DNA from: Lachnospiraceae bacterium UBA7589
GTDB taxonomy: Bacteria > Bacillota > Clostridia > Lachnospirales > Lachnospiraceae
Reading direction: 5' to 3'
NCBI GenBank assembly: GCA_002476495.1
Contig: DLKL01000014.1
Coordinates: forward strand, 35,964 to 99,963
DNA length: 64,000 nucleotides
Position 1 is the first letter of the stretch, and every line of letters begins with the position of its first letter. This document shows, in pieces, positions 63,785 to 64,000 of this stretch. The translations under genes and the position numbers were made by a program. The notes beneath the pieces are model-generated. The model was not told where the DNA came from and did no database searches. It saw nothing but the letters and a program-made list of their open reading frames with translations.

Positions 63785-64000
63785 ATGAGTGGAAGTACAA
63801 TTGCAATAATATATGGTATAGTTTTAACTCTCTTTTTCGTGTTGCTTGTGGTTTTGACTATAACTTTAATTGCCAGCAAAAAAAAGAAGAATGGTGACGA
63901 AGATACAGATTATGCAGACGAGGCCTATGAAGATGCGGATTATGCAGATGAAGCTTACGAGGATGCGGATTATGCAGACGAAGGCTACGAGGATGCGGAT
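63785..64000 (+). CDS. Small membrane protein with 10-residue acidic repeats (3' partial)
   Basis: The frame opens at ATG 63785, with GAGGAAAG about 13 bases upstream, and runs without a stop through the window edge (72 codons). One membrane segment lies near residues 6-30 ([23 protein letters not shown]), followed by a short Lys-rich stop-transfer segment (SKKKKNGDE). A tandem repeat follows with the pattern [10 protein letters not shown]. The 30-base DNA units begin at 63908, 63938 and 63968, and a fourth starts at 63998. The cytoplasmic tail would be very acidic and rich in Tyr. The function is unknown, and the full length cannot be judged. Confidence 0.75.
   Translation, partial: MSGSTIAIIYGIVLTLFFVLLVVLTITLIASKKKKNGDEDTDYADEAYEDADYADEAYEDADYADEGYEDAD

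Noticed and set aside
63600..63806. 69-codon N-terminal extension of gltX
   Set aside because: Low-complexity residues and no ribosome binding site; the AAGGAG site and the normal family N-terminus fit the start at 63599.

Overview
The window is AT-rich, densely packed bacterial chromosome. It most resembles a Gram-positive anaerobe of the class Clostridia, probably family Lachnospiraceae; that is inferred from gene content, not from a database search. The evidence is a class III anaerobic ribonucleotide reductase with its activase, a T-box riboswitch on pheST, a PPi-type phosphofructokinase, a SpoIID-domain protein, WXG100-like proteins, DUF4250, a chorion-like Cys/Gly-rich small protein, several lipoproteins and typical AGGAGG ribosome binding sites. 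No phage, transposase, rRNA operon or CRISPR array is present.

Layout. 1-4.4 kb: mfd (5' end outside the window) and a PrsA/SurA-like lipoprotein. 4.4-7.6 kb, minus strand: nrdD-nrdG-dut, a deoxynucleotide supply operon under a promoter with two NrdR boxes; nrdD is interrupted by an in-frame TAA just before its zinc and glycyl-radical tail. 7.8-15 kb: a lipoprotein trigger-factor homologue, tRNA-Leu(CAG), galE, a hydrolase-methyltransferase fusion, and a NatA/NatB-type ABC exporter whose permease carries a CPBP protease domain. 15-21 kb: a membrane-anchored GH25 protein, a GGDEF/EAL protein, a lone AAA/DUF4143 ATPase and an AI-2E-family permease. 20.8-24.4 kb: a degenerate CbiE/CbiT-like protein, DUF4250 and leuS. 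24.4-26.7 kb: three small or unknown minus-strand genes and an unknown membrane protein. 26.7-33.4 kb: T-box, pheS, pheT, queA and a membrane glycerophosphodiesterase. 33.5-37.7 kb: an M18 aminopeptidase, then a five-gene cassette that looks like a type VII secretion effector module. 37.7-46.6 kb: aroA, small membrane proteins, a membrane MutS-family ATPase, a 695-residue unknown protein behind a near-consensus promoter, uvrC and yqeG. 46.6-54.6 kb: a GH13 enzyme with 59-bp palindromic repeats upstream, two sodium symporters, a HAD phosphatase, an LCP-family ligase and a PPi-PFK. 54.6-64 kb: 6S RNA, a SpoIID-domain protein, a YihY/BrkB protein, glyA, ftsH, a YfbR-like nucleotidase, gltX and the start of a repeat-rich membrane protein.

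Most genes are housekeeping: translation (three aminoacyl-tRNA synthetases, queA, tRNA-Leu), DNA repair and nucleotide supply (mfd, uvrC, dut, nrdDG, yfbR), envelope building and protein folding outside the membrane, and transport. The points most worth a second look are the nonsense codon in nrdD, the type VII-like cassette, the strongly promoted 695-residue unknown, the hydrolase-like domain with no serine nucleophile, the 6S RNA pressed against a SpoIID gene, and the 59-bp palindromic repeats. Starts were chosen from ribosome binding sites and family N-termini, so several are shorter than the longest open frame.
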